From NCBI GenBank assembly GCA_964473525.1, contig CAYYPK010000045.1, positions 1-50,618 of the forward strand: 50,618 bases of DNA, given 5' to 3'. The position numbers were made by a program, and so were the translations under genes. Below are positions 14,077 through 22,755 of this stretch, one piece after another (the stretch's first letter is position 1; the number at the start of each line of letters is the position of its first letter). The stretch is from GCA-2687025 sp964473525 (GTDB lineage Bacteria; Poribacteria; WGA-4E; GCA-2687025). The notes under the pieces were generated by a model. That model was not told where the DNA came from and ran no database searches. It was given only the letters and a program-made list of their open reading frames with translations.

Positions 14077-15171
14077 ATGGGCATCAGCATCGGCCTCGTC
14101 GGCGTAGGGCAGTTCGGCCCGCAGTTCATCCAGCCCCTGAAGGACCATCCAGACGTGGATCGGTTCGCGCTGTGCGACATGGACAGCGCCAAGCTCTCGC
14201 GCGCCGCCAAGCAGCACGAGGTTAGCGAGACGTACGACACGCTGGATGACATCTGCAAGACGGACATTCAGGCGTTGTATATAGTGACGCAGCCGTGGCT
14301 GCACGCCTCGCAGGCGATCCAGGCGATGGAGGCGGGGAAGCACGTCTATACGGCCGTTCCCGCCGCCTATTCCCTCGACGACTGTGATGCGCTCGTAAGG
14401 ACCGCCGAGCGTACAGGCATGCTGTACATGAACGGCGAGACCAGCTACTTCCGTCCCGATGCGGCGTACTGCCGCAAGAAGGCTAAGGAGGGCGCCTTCG
14501 GTGAGTTCGTCTACGGCGAGGCCGAATACCTCCACGACATGAGTCACGGGCTCTACGATGTCGCGAGGAAGAGATGGGGAGCGGACTGGGGACGCGACAA
14601 GGAAGGTGGCATCCCCATGTCGTACCCGACGCATTCGACGTGCTTCATGGTGTCCGTAATGAAGGCGCGCATGACGACCGTGTCCTGCATTGGCTACAAG
14701 ATGCCGGACGACGATTGGTTCCGCATGGACACCGTGTACAAGAACGAGTTCTCGAACGAAGTCGGCCTGTTCGAGATGAGCAACGGAGCCAGTGCGCGGA
14801 TCATGGAATTCCGCCGCGTGGGGAATCCCGGCGGCGAGCGTATGCGGTCGCTCTACGGCACCGAGGGCAGCTTCGAGCAGACGCCTGGCGGCCCGGCCAT
14901 GTGGGGCACGACGTCAGGTCGCGAGGAGGTCGAGATGACGCGGTTCCACGAGCCGTTGCCAGAAGCGTTGGCAGCGAATCTGGGTGGACACGGCGGCTCG
15001 CACGCGTACCTCGCCAACGAGTTCGTGGACTCCGTCAACAACGGCCGTCAGCCACGCATCAACGTGTGGGAGGCGGTGCGCTACGTGGCTCCCGGATTGG
15101 TGGCGCACCAATCCGCCATGCGAGACGGCGAGCGACTCGAGATACCCGACTGGGGCGACGCTCCCGCGTAG
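14077..15171 (+). CDS. Gfo/Idh/MocA family NAD(P)-dependent oxidoreductase (364 aa)
   Basis: The N-terminal Rossmann fold begins ISIGLVGVGQFGPQF with the GxGxxG motif and continues through VTQPWLHASQAIQAMEAGKH. The C-terminal alpha/beta domain with an open sheet spans about residues 130-364 (GEFVYGEAEYLHDMSHG, MRSLYGTEGSFEQTPGG). Family members oxidise or epimerise sugars and cyclitols. The usual EKP catalytic motif after GKHV is replaced by TAVPAA, removing the conserved lysine. This is a feature of divergent subfamilies whose chemistry is not established. It is probably co-transcribed with the DJ-1/PfpI gene. It ends 3 bp from the convergent small gene at 15175-15504. Confidence 0.9.
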   Translation: MGISIGLVGVGQFGPQFIQPLKDHPDVDRFALCDMDSAKLSRAAKQHEVSETYDTLDDICKTDIQALYIVTQPWLHASQAIQAMEAGKHVYTAVPAAYSLDDCDALVRTAERTGMLYMNGETSYFRPDAAYCRKKAKEGAFGEFVYGEAEYLHDMSHGLYDVARKRWGADWGRDKEGGIPMSYPTHSTCFMVSVMKARMTTVSCIGYKMPDDDWFRMDTVYKNEFSNEVGLFEMSNGASARIMEFRRVGNPGGERMRSLYGTEGSFEQTPGGPAMWGTTSGREEVEMTRFHEPLPEALAANLGGHGGSHAYLANEFVDSVNNGRQPRINVWEAVRYVAPGLVAHQSAMRDGERLEIPDWGDAPA

Positions 15172-15174
15172 GGC

Positions 15175-15504
15175 CTACTCGGAGATGGCCGAGCCGTACT
15201 CCTCGTCCTCGACGATCTCGGTGATCGTCGGTACCGTGCTGCCATCGAATCCGACCACTTCGAGTTGGTCGGTGAAGCTGTCCCCCGCGATTTGCATGGC
15301 GGCCCGGATGTTGTCGAGCACGCCGCCCACGCCCTCGAGCGCCGCTTCAACGGCGACGAACTCCTGGTACATCTTCGCGGACGTCTCGCGCGTCAGGTCA
15401 GACAGGTCTATCTTCGCGAGCTTCTGGTAGGAGGCGATGGCCTCCTCAATCTGCTCGCGCACGGCTTCCTTCTGCGCGGCGAATGTCTCTGCCGGAGTGT
15501 CCAT
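15175..15504 (-). CDS. Small acidic helical protein of unknown function (109 aa)
   Basis: ATG 15504 has AAGGTAG upstream. The sequence is strongly helical and acidic (ETFAAQKEAVREQIEEAIAS, LTRETSAKMYQEFVAVEAAL, VGGVLDNIRAAMQ) and ends in an acidic tail (EIVEDEEYGSAISE). There is no signal peptide, membrane segment or cysteine. I do not recognise a family. It is convergent with the oxidoreductase gene and divergent from the sigma factor regulatory region. Codon use resembles that of its neighbours, supporting a real gene. Confidence 0.6.
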   Translation of the reverse strand: MDTPAETFAAQKEAVREQIEEAIASYQKLAKIDLSDLTRETSAKMYQEFVAVEAALEGVGGVLDNIRAAMQIAGDSFTDQLEVVGFDGSTVPTITEIVEDEEYGSAISE

Positions 15505-15674
15505 GTGCGCTACCTTCTGCCGTGAATTCGGCTCTCGGGGCGGCCCTAGACGCCCAGCGGACGCGTCCCGTGCATCCCTTGCTGGGGTTTAGCGTGTGTG
15601 GCCGAAGCGTCCCGAATGTACGTCGCGCGCGGTCGAAAGGCAAGGTGACTTGTGCGATCGACCCCGGCCGCTGT

Positions 15675-15763
15675 GCGCAATACTTGCGCTTAGTGTGCAA
15701 TTCCTGGGGCAGTGTGCGACAGGTTCTAGTCGCGTTTTGCGGCAGAATCAAGCGCAAGTTGCG
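15675..15763 (+). promoter_or_regulatory. Inverted-repeat elements, candidate enhancer-binding sites
   Basis: Two related dyads share the half-site CGCAA/TTGCG: GCGCAA-TAC-TTGCGC at 15675-15689 and CGCAA-G-TTGCG at 15753-15763. They lie about 150 and 80 bp upstream of the sigma-54 promoter at 15840, the usual place for bacterial enhancer-binding-protein sites. The AT-poor interval from 15505 to here contains no gene I can support. Confidence 0.5.
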
Positions 15764-15839
15764 ACGTAATGCCCTTGATTCCCGCCGGATTACGAGCTAT
15801 TGGTGGATTTCCGGCTCAGAAGGGGCTTGCCCAAAAAAG

Positions 15840-15855
15840 TGGCACGCTCCTTGCT
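15840..15855 (+). promoter_or_regulatory. Sigma-54 (RpoN) -24/-12 promoter
   Basis: TGGCACGCTCCTTGCT matches the consensus TGGCACG-N4-TTGCW exactly, with the GG and GC doublets 12 bases apart. The predicted start near 15867 gives a ~32-base leader to the sigma factor's GTG at 15899. Confidence 0.75.
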
Positions 15856-15898
15856 GAGGTGTCTGCGTCTCGAAAGACGACCTGTGGAGGCCTGTTCC

Positions 15899-16789
15899 GT
15901 GCGCTCGACGACGCTTTCGTTCATCCCGGTCCGCGAATATGTGACGATGAGCCGTGACGCCAACGAGCGTGAAACGCTCGACGCTTGGTTGGAGCAGGCT
16001 CAGCGACACCCGCTGCTTACGCGTCAGGAAGAGATCGAGATCAGCCAGCGGATTAAGGCGCAGGACGGGACGGCACGCGAGCGCCTCATCCTGTGCAACC
16101 TCCGGCTCGTCCTAAAGATCGCCCTGGCATACCGCCGCGCGAACGTTCCTCTCGTGGACTTGCTGCAAGAGGGCATCGGCGGGTTGATGCAGGCTGTCGA
16201 GCACTTCGATGAACAGCGTGGGTTCAAGTTCAGCACATACGCGGTGCACTGGATCCGTCAGGCCATCTCGCGATACATCGACCGGACGGCGCGCACGATT
16301 CGCCTCCCGTCGTACATCATCGCTGACATGTCTCAGCAGAACCGCGCGTCCACGGAGCTGGAGCAGTCGCTCGAACGCGCTCCGACCTCCGAGGAACTCG
16401 CGGAACGCCTCGAGAAGACGAAGAAGCAGATCCGCAACATCGAGATGCTGCCCGAGGAGCCCGTGCCGTTAGGCGCGCCCGTGGGTGGTGAGGACAGCAC
16501 GACGACGCTGTCCGATGTTGTCGAGGACGCTCAGAACGACACACACCGGTATCTCGACGCGTGGATGCGTCGCGAGCAGGTGGACCAGCTTCTGGACACT
16601 CTGACACCGCGCGAGCGGACGATCATCGCTCTGCGCTTCGGCCTCGCCAGCGGCGAGGGACAGACGCTTCGCGCCATCGCCCAGCAGTTGGGTGTGACGA
16701 AGGAGCGTGTCCGGCAGATCGAAGCGCAGGCAATGAAGAAGCTGCGTCAGCGGGTGCAGGAGAACGCCGAACTCGACGCCGCCGGCTAG
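15899..16789 (+). CDS. Alternative sigma-70 family RNA polymerase sigma factor (296 aa)
   Basis: GTG 15899 is chosen because GGAGG lies eight bases upstream and downstream of the sigma-54 promoter; ATG 15947 is an alternative. The protein lacks region 1.1 and a long 1.2 insertion. It contains region 1.2 (ERETLDAWLEQAQRHPLLTR), region 2 with the RNA polymerase-binding and -10-reading helices (NLRLVLKIALAYRR, LLQEGIGGLMQAVEHFDEQR, FSTYAVHWIRQAISRYI), region 3 and region 4 (LTPRERTIIALRFGL, AIAQQLGVTKERVRQIEAQA). It is shorter than a housekeeping RpoD, so it is a group 2/3 factor like RpoS or SigB-class proteins. The perfect upstream sigma-54 promoter suggests an RpoN-to-sigma-70 cascade comparable in logic to RpoN-RpoS control in Borrelia. 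Confidence 0.9.
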   Translation: MRSTTLSFIPVREYVTMSRDANERETLDAWLEQAQRHPLLTRQEEIEISQRIKAQDGTARERLILCNLRLVLKIALAYRRANVPLVDLLQEGIGGLMQAVEHFDEQRGFKFSTYAVHWIRQAISRYIDRTARTIRLPSYIIADMSQQNRASTELEQSLERAPTSEELAERLEKTKKQIRNIEMLPEEPVPLGAPVGGEDSTTTLSDVVEDAQNDTHRYLDAWMRREQVDQLLDTLTPRERTIIALRFGLASGEGQTLRAIAQQLGVTKERVRQIEAQAMKKLRQRVQENAELDAAG

Positions 16790-16836
16790 TCGTGGCGGAA
16801 CGAAGGAAGCGTCATTAGTTTCTAGGTTATTTTTCA

Positions 16837-16861
16837 GCCCGGGCGTCTCTGGCGCCCGGGC
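16837..16861 (+). terminator. GC-rich hairpin after the sigma factor gene
   Basis: A perfect 9-bp stem (GCCCGGGCG / CGCCCGGGC) with a 7-base loop lies 48 bp after the stop codon. A clear U-tract is missing, so it may be a terminator of the GC-rich kind or only an mRNA-stabilising structure. Confidence 0.5.
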
Positions 16862-17334
16862 CTTATCGTGCTCGTTTTCGCCGGGGCTCCGCAACGAGCG
16901 ATGGTGCGAAGAGAATTGACACGCGCGCATCCGCGCGCCATACTCAGACAGAGGACGAGGCTCTCGCCAGAGGGCCTTGGCGTCGTGAACGCCACGCCGG
17001 GTCAGTAGCGCCGCGATATCCTCTTCGATAGCCGAGAGGCTATCTACGTTGATCCCTTGTTCGTCAGTGGTGCGAACGGCAGGACGGCCAAGTAGCGCTT
17101 CAGAATCGGACGAGAACGCTTGTTATCTCGTGTCGAGCTGGAGTGGGACTGCCCTATGTGGCCGTCGTCGCACTCGCCCATTGAGGAATACGGGACTCGC
17201 CTCCGACGGCTTGTCCACGTACCAGACCGAGCGATCGGCTCCGCCGCCACGGCGGTGTCTGGGCGCTCTGCGTCTGCTCATGCGCGAGTCTCCTGCACGG
17301 CACGTCACCGCTGCGCATCAAGGAGACTCAACAC
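16862..17334. other. Gene-free interval upstream of pstS
   Basis: No coding region is supported here. Two small hairpins stand out: TGGCGT-CGTGA-ACGCCA around 16978-16994, and GATAGCC-GAGA-GGCTATC at 17027-17044, the latter closed by a GNRA-type tetraloop. A Pho-box-like direct repeat was looked for near pstS and not found. Confidence 0.35.
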
Positions 17335-18333
17335 ATGCCTACCAAGGCGTTCCGATTGCTGGCCGCCGCGGCCGTCTACATAGCGGCCATCGCCCCGTCC
17401 GCGTGGGCGTAGGTCGGGGTCGACCCAGCGCTGCCGACGTACCAGGTCACGTCGGGAGTGTCGGGTCAGATCAAGTCTGTCGGCTCGGACACGATGAACA
17501 ACCTGATGGCCCTTTGGGCGGAGACGTTTCGCGGCGTCTATCCTGCCGTGCGCGTAGAGGTCGAGGGCAAGGGCTCGTCCACAGCCCCTCCCGCTCTCAT
17601 CTCCGGCGCGGCGACGTTCGGCCCCATGAGCCGTGCGATGAAGGAGGCCGAGATCGATGCGTTTGAGAAGGCGCACGGCTACAAGCCCACGGCCTTACCC
17701 ACCGCCATCGACATGCTCGCCGTGTACGTCCACCGAGACAACCCGCTGGAGTCGCTCACGCTAGCGCAGGTCGACGCAATCTTCTCGAAGACGCGCAACG
17801 GTGGGCACGGAGCCAACATTCGCACCTGGGGAGACCTCGGTCTGACCGGCGAGTGGGCCGCGAAGCCGATCAGCTTGTATGGCCGCAACAGCGCGTCCGG
17901 CACCTACGGATACTTCAAGAAGCACGCCCTCTTCGGTGGCGACTACAAGGACTCCGTGAAGGAGCAGCCTGGCAGCTCGTCCGTAGTGCAGGGCATCGCC
18001 AACGATCTCCATGCCATCGGGTATAGTGGCATCGGGTACAAGACCGCGGACGTACGAGCCGTCTCCCTGGCGATCGAGCCTGACGCCGAGGCAATCCCCG
18101 CCACCCCCGAGTACGCCTACACAGGCGACTACCCGCTGGCACGGTTCCTCTATCTGTATGTCAACCACCGACCAGGCGGGGACCTCGACCCGCTTCGCAG
18201 GGAGTTTGTCAGGTTCATCCTTAGCTCGCAGGGACAGAGCGATGTTCTCAAGGACGGCTACTTCCCGGTAAGCGCACCCATCGCTCGGAAGGCGCTGGTC
18301 GCCGTCGGCCTCTTGGAAGGAGACGGCGCGTGA
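17335..18333 (+). CDS. pstS: Phosphate ABC transporter substrate-binding protein PstS, interrupted by an in-frame TAG
   Basis: ATG 17335 follows AAGGAG and encodes a clean Sec signal peptide, FRLLAAAAVYIAAIAPSAWA. Codon 26 is TAG (17410-17412), exactly at the expected cleavage site. The frame then continues without break to 18333 with a complete mature PstS: SVGSDTMNNLMALWAETF, VEGKGSSTAPPALISGAATF and GRNSASGTYGYFKKHALF are phosphate-binding signatures. PstS binds phosphate in the periplasm for the PstCAB importer. The next start (GTG 17458) lies inside the mature protein, has no good ribosome site and would remove the signal. Either this is a nonsense mutation, a sequencing error, or the amber codon is read through. 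The gene heads pstSCAB-ppx, with its stop overlapping the pstC start. Confidence 0.88.
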
Positions 18334-20882
18334 ACGCGCCTGCGGACCATGGGAGGACCGCGCGCGAACGGAGACCTGGGACGCGGCTTTCCGTCCGCGC
18401 GTGGGACCGCGTCGCTACGATCATCGTCAGAGTGGGCGGCATCGCGACGATCGTGGCGGTCACGATGGTCTTCGCGTTCTTGCTGAGGGAAGCCGGTCCC
18501 CTCTTTGGTGGAGCGGCGGCGTCTTCCGAGGGATCGACTCCATTGCCCGACGCGTCGGGTGGTTGGCTCGGAGTGGACGGGCACAACCTGATTGCCTGGG
18601 CCCCAACGCAAGACGGATCAGTTGTGGCGTGGCAGGTGAGCGATGGCTCCGCCTTAGGTGGTGACGCGCCTTCGACCGCCGCGCGCCCCACCTCGGTGGC
18701 GTTCAGTGTCGACCGTCGGCATGTCACGGTCGGATACGGGGACGGGTCGGTCCGTCTCGGGACCGTTCAGGTTAGCGCCATGCCGACCCCCCAAGGCGAG
18801 ACCCAGCCCGCTAACTCCGTCCTACGAAACACTCCCTCTGGGGCCGTCGCGCACACGGTCTCGGTGGCGTGGGACGACCCGGTGATGCTTGAACGCGGGG
18901 CAGAGATACTGCTCGCCGACGCGTCTCGCGATGGCGACAGGGTCACCATCGCGGCTCTCTCGGACACGGGCCTATTGCACGTGAAGGCCGTCCGGCGCCG
19001 CGTCAACCTGCTGACAGGCAAGGCGCGCTTCGACCTGTCTGGCGGGAGCGCGCCCATACAGGAGTTGGGCGCGCGGGGCGTTCCGTCGCATCTGCTGCTC
19101 TCTGGTACAGGAGACACCGTGTATCTTGCGTGGCCCAGTGGGGACGCGCTCCGCATCGACACGCGCGATCCGAAGCGGGCGGCCGTCGCGGAGAGAGTCG
19201 ATCTGACGCGCGGCGCAGAGAAACTGACCACTCTACGGTGGCTCCTCGGCCGCCGGACGCTGCTGGCTGGAGACACGGCCGGGGGCGTTCGCGCGTGGTT
19301 CACCACGCTGGATGAAACCGCCGACACTCTGGACGGCCGCCGGCTCGTGAATGGCCACACGTTGGCTGGCAGCGGGGCTGCGGTCACGGTCGTGGCTCCG
19401 TCGCACCGCACTCGCATGGTGGCGGTTGGCTACGCGGACGGCGTTGCGCGGCTGTTCCACGTGACAGGCGAACGGCGCCTCCTCGAACTGGAAGCGACCC
19501 CTGGCAGTCCAGTGCAAGCGCTGGCGATCGCCCCTAAGGAAGATATGATCTACGCGTTGGGCGGGGGAGAGATGCGGCGCTGGGTCATCGACTCAGACCA
19601 TCCCGACGCCGGGGCGTCAGCGTTCTTCCGACCGGTTTGGTATGAGAGCGCGCCGGGGCCGGAGCACGTCTGGCAGTCGTCCGGGGGAGACGACGCCTTC
19701 GAACCCAAGCTGGGTCTCATGCCACTCATCTTCGGCACGGTGAAGGCGAGCCTCTACTCGCTCCTCTTTGCCGTTCCTCTAGCTCTGCTCGCGGCCATCT
19801 ACACCAGCGAGTTCATGCCGCGCCGGCTTAGAGCAAAGGTGAAGCCGGTCATCGAGCTCATGGCGTCGCTGCCGAGTGTCGTGCTGGGGTTCCTAGCAGC
19901 CCTCGTGATAGCGCCCCTGATGGGGGACATCGTGCCAGGCGTGCTCTCGGCGGCCCTCGCGGCGCCTATCGCGATTCTGGTGGCCGCGCATCTGTGGCAA
20001 TCCATGCCTCGTAAGCTGGCGCGACGCCTACGCAGATGGCAACTGGCAGCAGTCGTCATTGCGCTGGCGACCGGTATAGCTCTCGGCATGCGCACGGGCC
20101 CCACCGTTGAAGGACTGTTCTTTGGCGGCGACATGCGCGCATGGCTCGACGGACGCGATGGCAACAGCGTGGGCGGTTGGTTGTTACTCCTCCTGCCACT
20201 TGCCGGCGTCGTCGTGGCTGTTGCGAACGTCCTGTGGGTCAACCCATGGGCGCGCGGTCGATTCCATTCGGCGTCCGACCGCGCCATGCGGGCGCTGCAC
20301 CTGGCGAAGACAGTAGGAAGCGTCCTCTCGGCGGGCGCGCTTGCTCTCTCGGTGGCGCTCGTCCTTTCCGCGCTGGGCGCCGACCCACGCGGCGAGAGTG
20401 GCTATCTGGGCACGTACGTTCAGCGCAACGCGCTCATCGTTGGCATCGTGATGGGATACGCGATAGTTCCGATCATCTACACGCTTGCGGAGGAGGCGCT
20501 TGCGTCAGTGCCTGACCACCTGCGTGCGGCGTCGCTTGGGGCTGGGGCTACTCCCTGGCAGACAGCGATACGTGTCGTCATGCCCGCCGCGCTTAGCGGG
20601 CTGTTTTCTGCGGTGATGGTGGGTCTTGGCCGCGCGGTGGGCGAGACAATGATCGTGCTGATGGCCGGCGGAAACACGCCCGTGATGGAGTGGAACCTGT
20701 TTAACGGCATCCGCACCCTCTCGGCGAACATCGCGGTGGAGCTACCCGAGGCGCCCAAGGGGAGCACGCACTACCGCACCCTGGTCCTCGCGGCCCTTGC
20801 GCTCTTCCTGATGACGTTCGTGATAAACACAGCGGCGGAGCTTGTCCGGCGCAGCTATCGCAGGAAGGCGGTGCAGCTATGA
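18330..20882 (+). CDS. pstC: Phosphate ABC transporter permease PstC with a large extra N-terminal domain (850 aa)
   Basis: GTG 18330 overlaps the pstS TGA. After a first membrane segment (VATIIVRVGGIATIVAVTMV) there are about 400 extra residues with WD40-like strands (NLIAWAPTQDGSVVAWQVSD, SVDRRHVTVGYGDGSVRLG, RMVAVGYADGVARLFHVTGE). The permease core follows: PLIFGTVKASLYSLLFAVPL, LMASLPSVVLGFLAALVIAP and the EAA-type loop SLGAGATPWQTAIRVVMPAA. Typical PstC is about 300 residues. Long PstC/PstA variants occur in some proteobacteria and others. The extra domain probably lies outside the membrane and may modulate docking or sensing. A further ~100-residue insertion sits between core helices. 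It forms the phosphate channel with PstA. Confidence 0.9.
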   Translation: MNAPADHGRTARERRPGTRLSVRAWDRVATIIVRVGGIATIVAVTMVFAFLLREAGPLFGGAAASSEGSTPLPDASGGWLGVDGHNLIAWAPTQDGSVVAWQVSDGSALGGDAPSTAARPTSVAFSVDRRHVTVGYGDGSVRLGTVQVSAMPTPQGETQPANSVLRNTPSGAVAHTVSVAWDDPVMLERGAEILLADASRDGDRVTIAALSDTGLLHVKAVRRRVNLLTGKARFDLSGGSAPIQELGARGVPSHLLLSGTGDTVYLAWPSGDALRIDTRDPKRAAVAERVDLTRGAEKLTTLRWLLGRRTLLAGDTAGGVRAWFTTLDETADTLDGRRLVNGHTLAGSGAAVTVVAPSHRTRMVAVGYADGVARLFHVTGERRLLELEATPGSPVQALAIAPKEDMIYALGGGEMRRWVIDSDHPDAGASAFFRPVWYESAPGPEHVWQSSGGDDAFEPKLGLMPLIFGTVKASLYSLLFAVPLALLAAIYTSEFMPRRLRAKVKPVIELMASLPSVVLGFLAALVIAPLMGDIVPGVLSAALAAPIAILVAAHLWQSMPRKLARRLRRWQLAAVVIALATGIALGMRTGPTVEGLFFGGDMRAWLDGRDGNSVGGWLLLLLPLAGVVVAVANVLWVNPWARGRFHSASDRAMRALHLAKTVGSVLSAGALALSVALVLSALGADPRGESGYLGTYVQRNALIVGIVMGYAIVPIIYTLAEEALASVPDHLRAASLGAGATPWQTAIRVVMPAALSGLFSAVMVGLGRAVGETMIVLMAGGNTPVMEWNLFNGIRTLSANIAVELPEAPKGSTHYRTLVLAALALFLMTFVINTAAELVRRSYRRKAVQL

Positions 20883-22735
20883 CGCGGCGCCGAGCGGAAC
20901 GCGGTCGGCCCGGGAGTGGACACAGTCTTCTTGCCCGCGGGGTCGGCCCAATATGGCTCACTGCGGGAGCGCTAGTATCGTGCATCGCCATGATCGCCTC
21001 TCTACTGATCCTCATCGTGTGGCAGGGCCTTGGCTCTTTCTGGCCACGCCCTGTAATTGAGGTCGCGCTGCGGGACGGCTCCGTCGCCGTGGGCGAGGTT
21101 TCACGCGTCGAGGCACATGCCGGGAGTCACCGGCGCTTGCTGCGCACTGCAAACTATGACGTCACCCGCACCCACTTCACATGGGTCGCGGACGCAGACG
21201 CCACGCGCGAACGCGCCCCCGAGGACATCGTCGTGTTGGAACGACGCTCATGGGGACGGCTGTTGGGACGCCCCGCCACATTCGAGGTAGATGGCGAGAT
21301 CGTCGCCACCGGGCCGGCGGCATGGAACGCCTACGGGCGCGTCCAAGACGACGTAGCGCGCCGCTGGAAAGCCGCGAAGCGTATCGAAACGCTCGATATG
21401 GCGGAAGCCAATGCAGCCTTGGAAGAGTCGCGGATGGCCAGGCGCGCCGCTGAACTGGAGTACGGCTCGGACTCGGAAGCGGCGGCACATGCGGGCGTTG
21501 AGGCAGAGCGAGTCGCCACTGAGGCAAACGCGGCGTACGGTCGGCTCGGGAAGCGGCTCGCCGGCCTCCGCGATGAAAACGCACGGTATGTCCTCACGAT
21601 GGACTTGGCAGGGGGCGTCCGACAGCCCGTGCCCGTTGCCGAGATCGTCCGCGGCTACCTGCCCAACAGCCTTACTCTGAGCGGGAAGCTCAACCTGTAT
21701 GCCTCGAGGTGGTGGGAATTCCTGAGCGATGCGCCACGTTCCGCCAACAGCGAGGGTGGCGTCTTCCCTGCGATCTTCGGGACGGTTCTGATGACGCTGC
21801 TCATGTGCGTCATGGTCGTGCCGTTCGGCGTGCTGGCGGCTCTGTACCTGCGTGAATACGCCAAGGACGGGTTTGTCACGAGCGCGCTTAGAGTGGCCGT
21901 CAACAACCTCGCGGGCGTTCCCAGCATCGTGTATGGCGTGTTCGGTCTGGGGTTCTTCTGCTATGGGATCGGCGGGCTGCTAGACGGCGGCCCGACCGAG
22001 ACCTGGTCACGGGGCGCGTGGATCGCGGCAGTCGGCGTGTTGGTGGCAACCGTGGCTACCGCCCTGGTGGGAGGTTACGCCTTGCCTCGCGCGTCGGCGT
22101 TGTCTGACCGCGCGCGCAAGGTCGCGACTCTAGTCATCCCAGCCGTGTGGGCCGGCGCGACGCTCATGGCGGCGTATCTGGTGCTCCGCAGCCCGTTCTT
22201 CGACGGCTTCTACGCGGCGTCGCTGCCAAACCCAACGTTCGGCAAAGGAGCTCTTGTCTGGGCGTCATTGACTCTGGCGCTACTGACGCTCCCGGTTGTG
22301 ATCGTGGCGACGGAGGAGGCGCTCGCGGCCGTTCCGAACTCAATGAGAGAGGGATCCTATGCGTGCGGGGCGAGCAAGATACAGACGATCGGACGGATAG
22401 TCTTGCCGAAGGCGATGCCCGGCATTCTGACGGGCGTCATACTGGCGATGGCGCGTGGCGCTGGGGAGGTGGCCCCACTGATGCTCGTCGGCGCGGTCAA
22501 GCTAGCGCCCGAGTTGCCCTTCGCCGCAGAGTTTCCTTTTGGGATCAATCGCAGCTTCATGCACCTTGGCTTCCACATCTACGACCTTGGCTTCCAAAGC
22601 CAGAACGCGGAGGCAGCCAAGCCCATGGTCTACACGACGACGTTTCTTCTCGTGGGTCTTGTCACCGTCCTCAATGTAAGCGGCACGTGGCTGAGAGCTC
22701 GGCTTCGAGGCCGGTCGGCCGCTGGTCACTTCTAA
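20879..22735 (+). CDS. pstA: Phosphate ABC transporter permease PstA, enlarged form (618 aa)
   Basis: ATG 20879 overlaps the pstC stop (ATGA). After one N-terminal membrane helix (ALVSCIAMIASLLILIVWQG), about 230 extra residues include a coiled-coil stretch (EANAALEESRMARRAAELEY). The permease core starts at FPAIFGTVLMTLLMCVMVVP, continues ALYLREYAKDGF and NNLAGVPSIVYGVFGLGFF, and has the EAA loop YACGASKIQTIGRIVLPKAM. It is twice the length of ordinary PstA, as its partner PstC is also enlarged, which suggests the two extra domains interact. It imports phosphate with PstC and the ATPase PstB. Confidence 0.9.
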   Translation: MTRRRAERGRPGSGHSLLARGVGPIWLTAGALVSCIAMIASLLILIVWQGLGSFWPRPVIEVALRDGSVAVGEVSRVEAHAGSHRRLLRTANYDVTRTHFTWVADADATRERAPEDIVVLERRSWGRLLGRPATFEVDGEIVATGPAAWNAYGRVQDDVARRWKAAKRIETLDMAEANAALEESRMARRAAELEYGSDSEAAAHAGVEAERVATEANAAYGRLGKRLAGLRDENARYVLTMDLAGGVRQPVPVAEIVRGYLPNSLTLSGKLNLYASRWWEFLSDAPRSANSEGGVFPAIFGTVLMTLLMCVMVVPFGVLAALYLREYAKDGFVTSALRVAVNNLAGVPSIVYGVFGLGFFCYGIGGLLDGGPTETWSRGAWIAAVGVLVATVATALVGGYALPRASALSDRARKVATLVIPAVWAGATLMAAYLVLRSPFFDGFYAASLPNPTFGKGALVWASLTLALLTLPVVIVATEEALAAVPNSMREGSYACGASKIQTIGRIVLPKAMPGILTGVILAMARGAGEVAPLMLVGAVKLAPELPFAAEFPFGINRSFMHLGFHIYDLGFQSQNAEAAKPMVYTTTFLLVGLVTVLNVSGTWLRARLRGRSAAGHF

Positions 22736-22755
22736 CGCAGAGCCCGGGAGGCGCC

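Noticed and set aside
16862..17334. Possible tRNA gene or phosphate-responsive Pho box
   Set aside because: No cloverleaf with a GTTCRA-type T-loop and no pair of direct repeats at 11-base spacing could be found.
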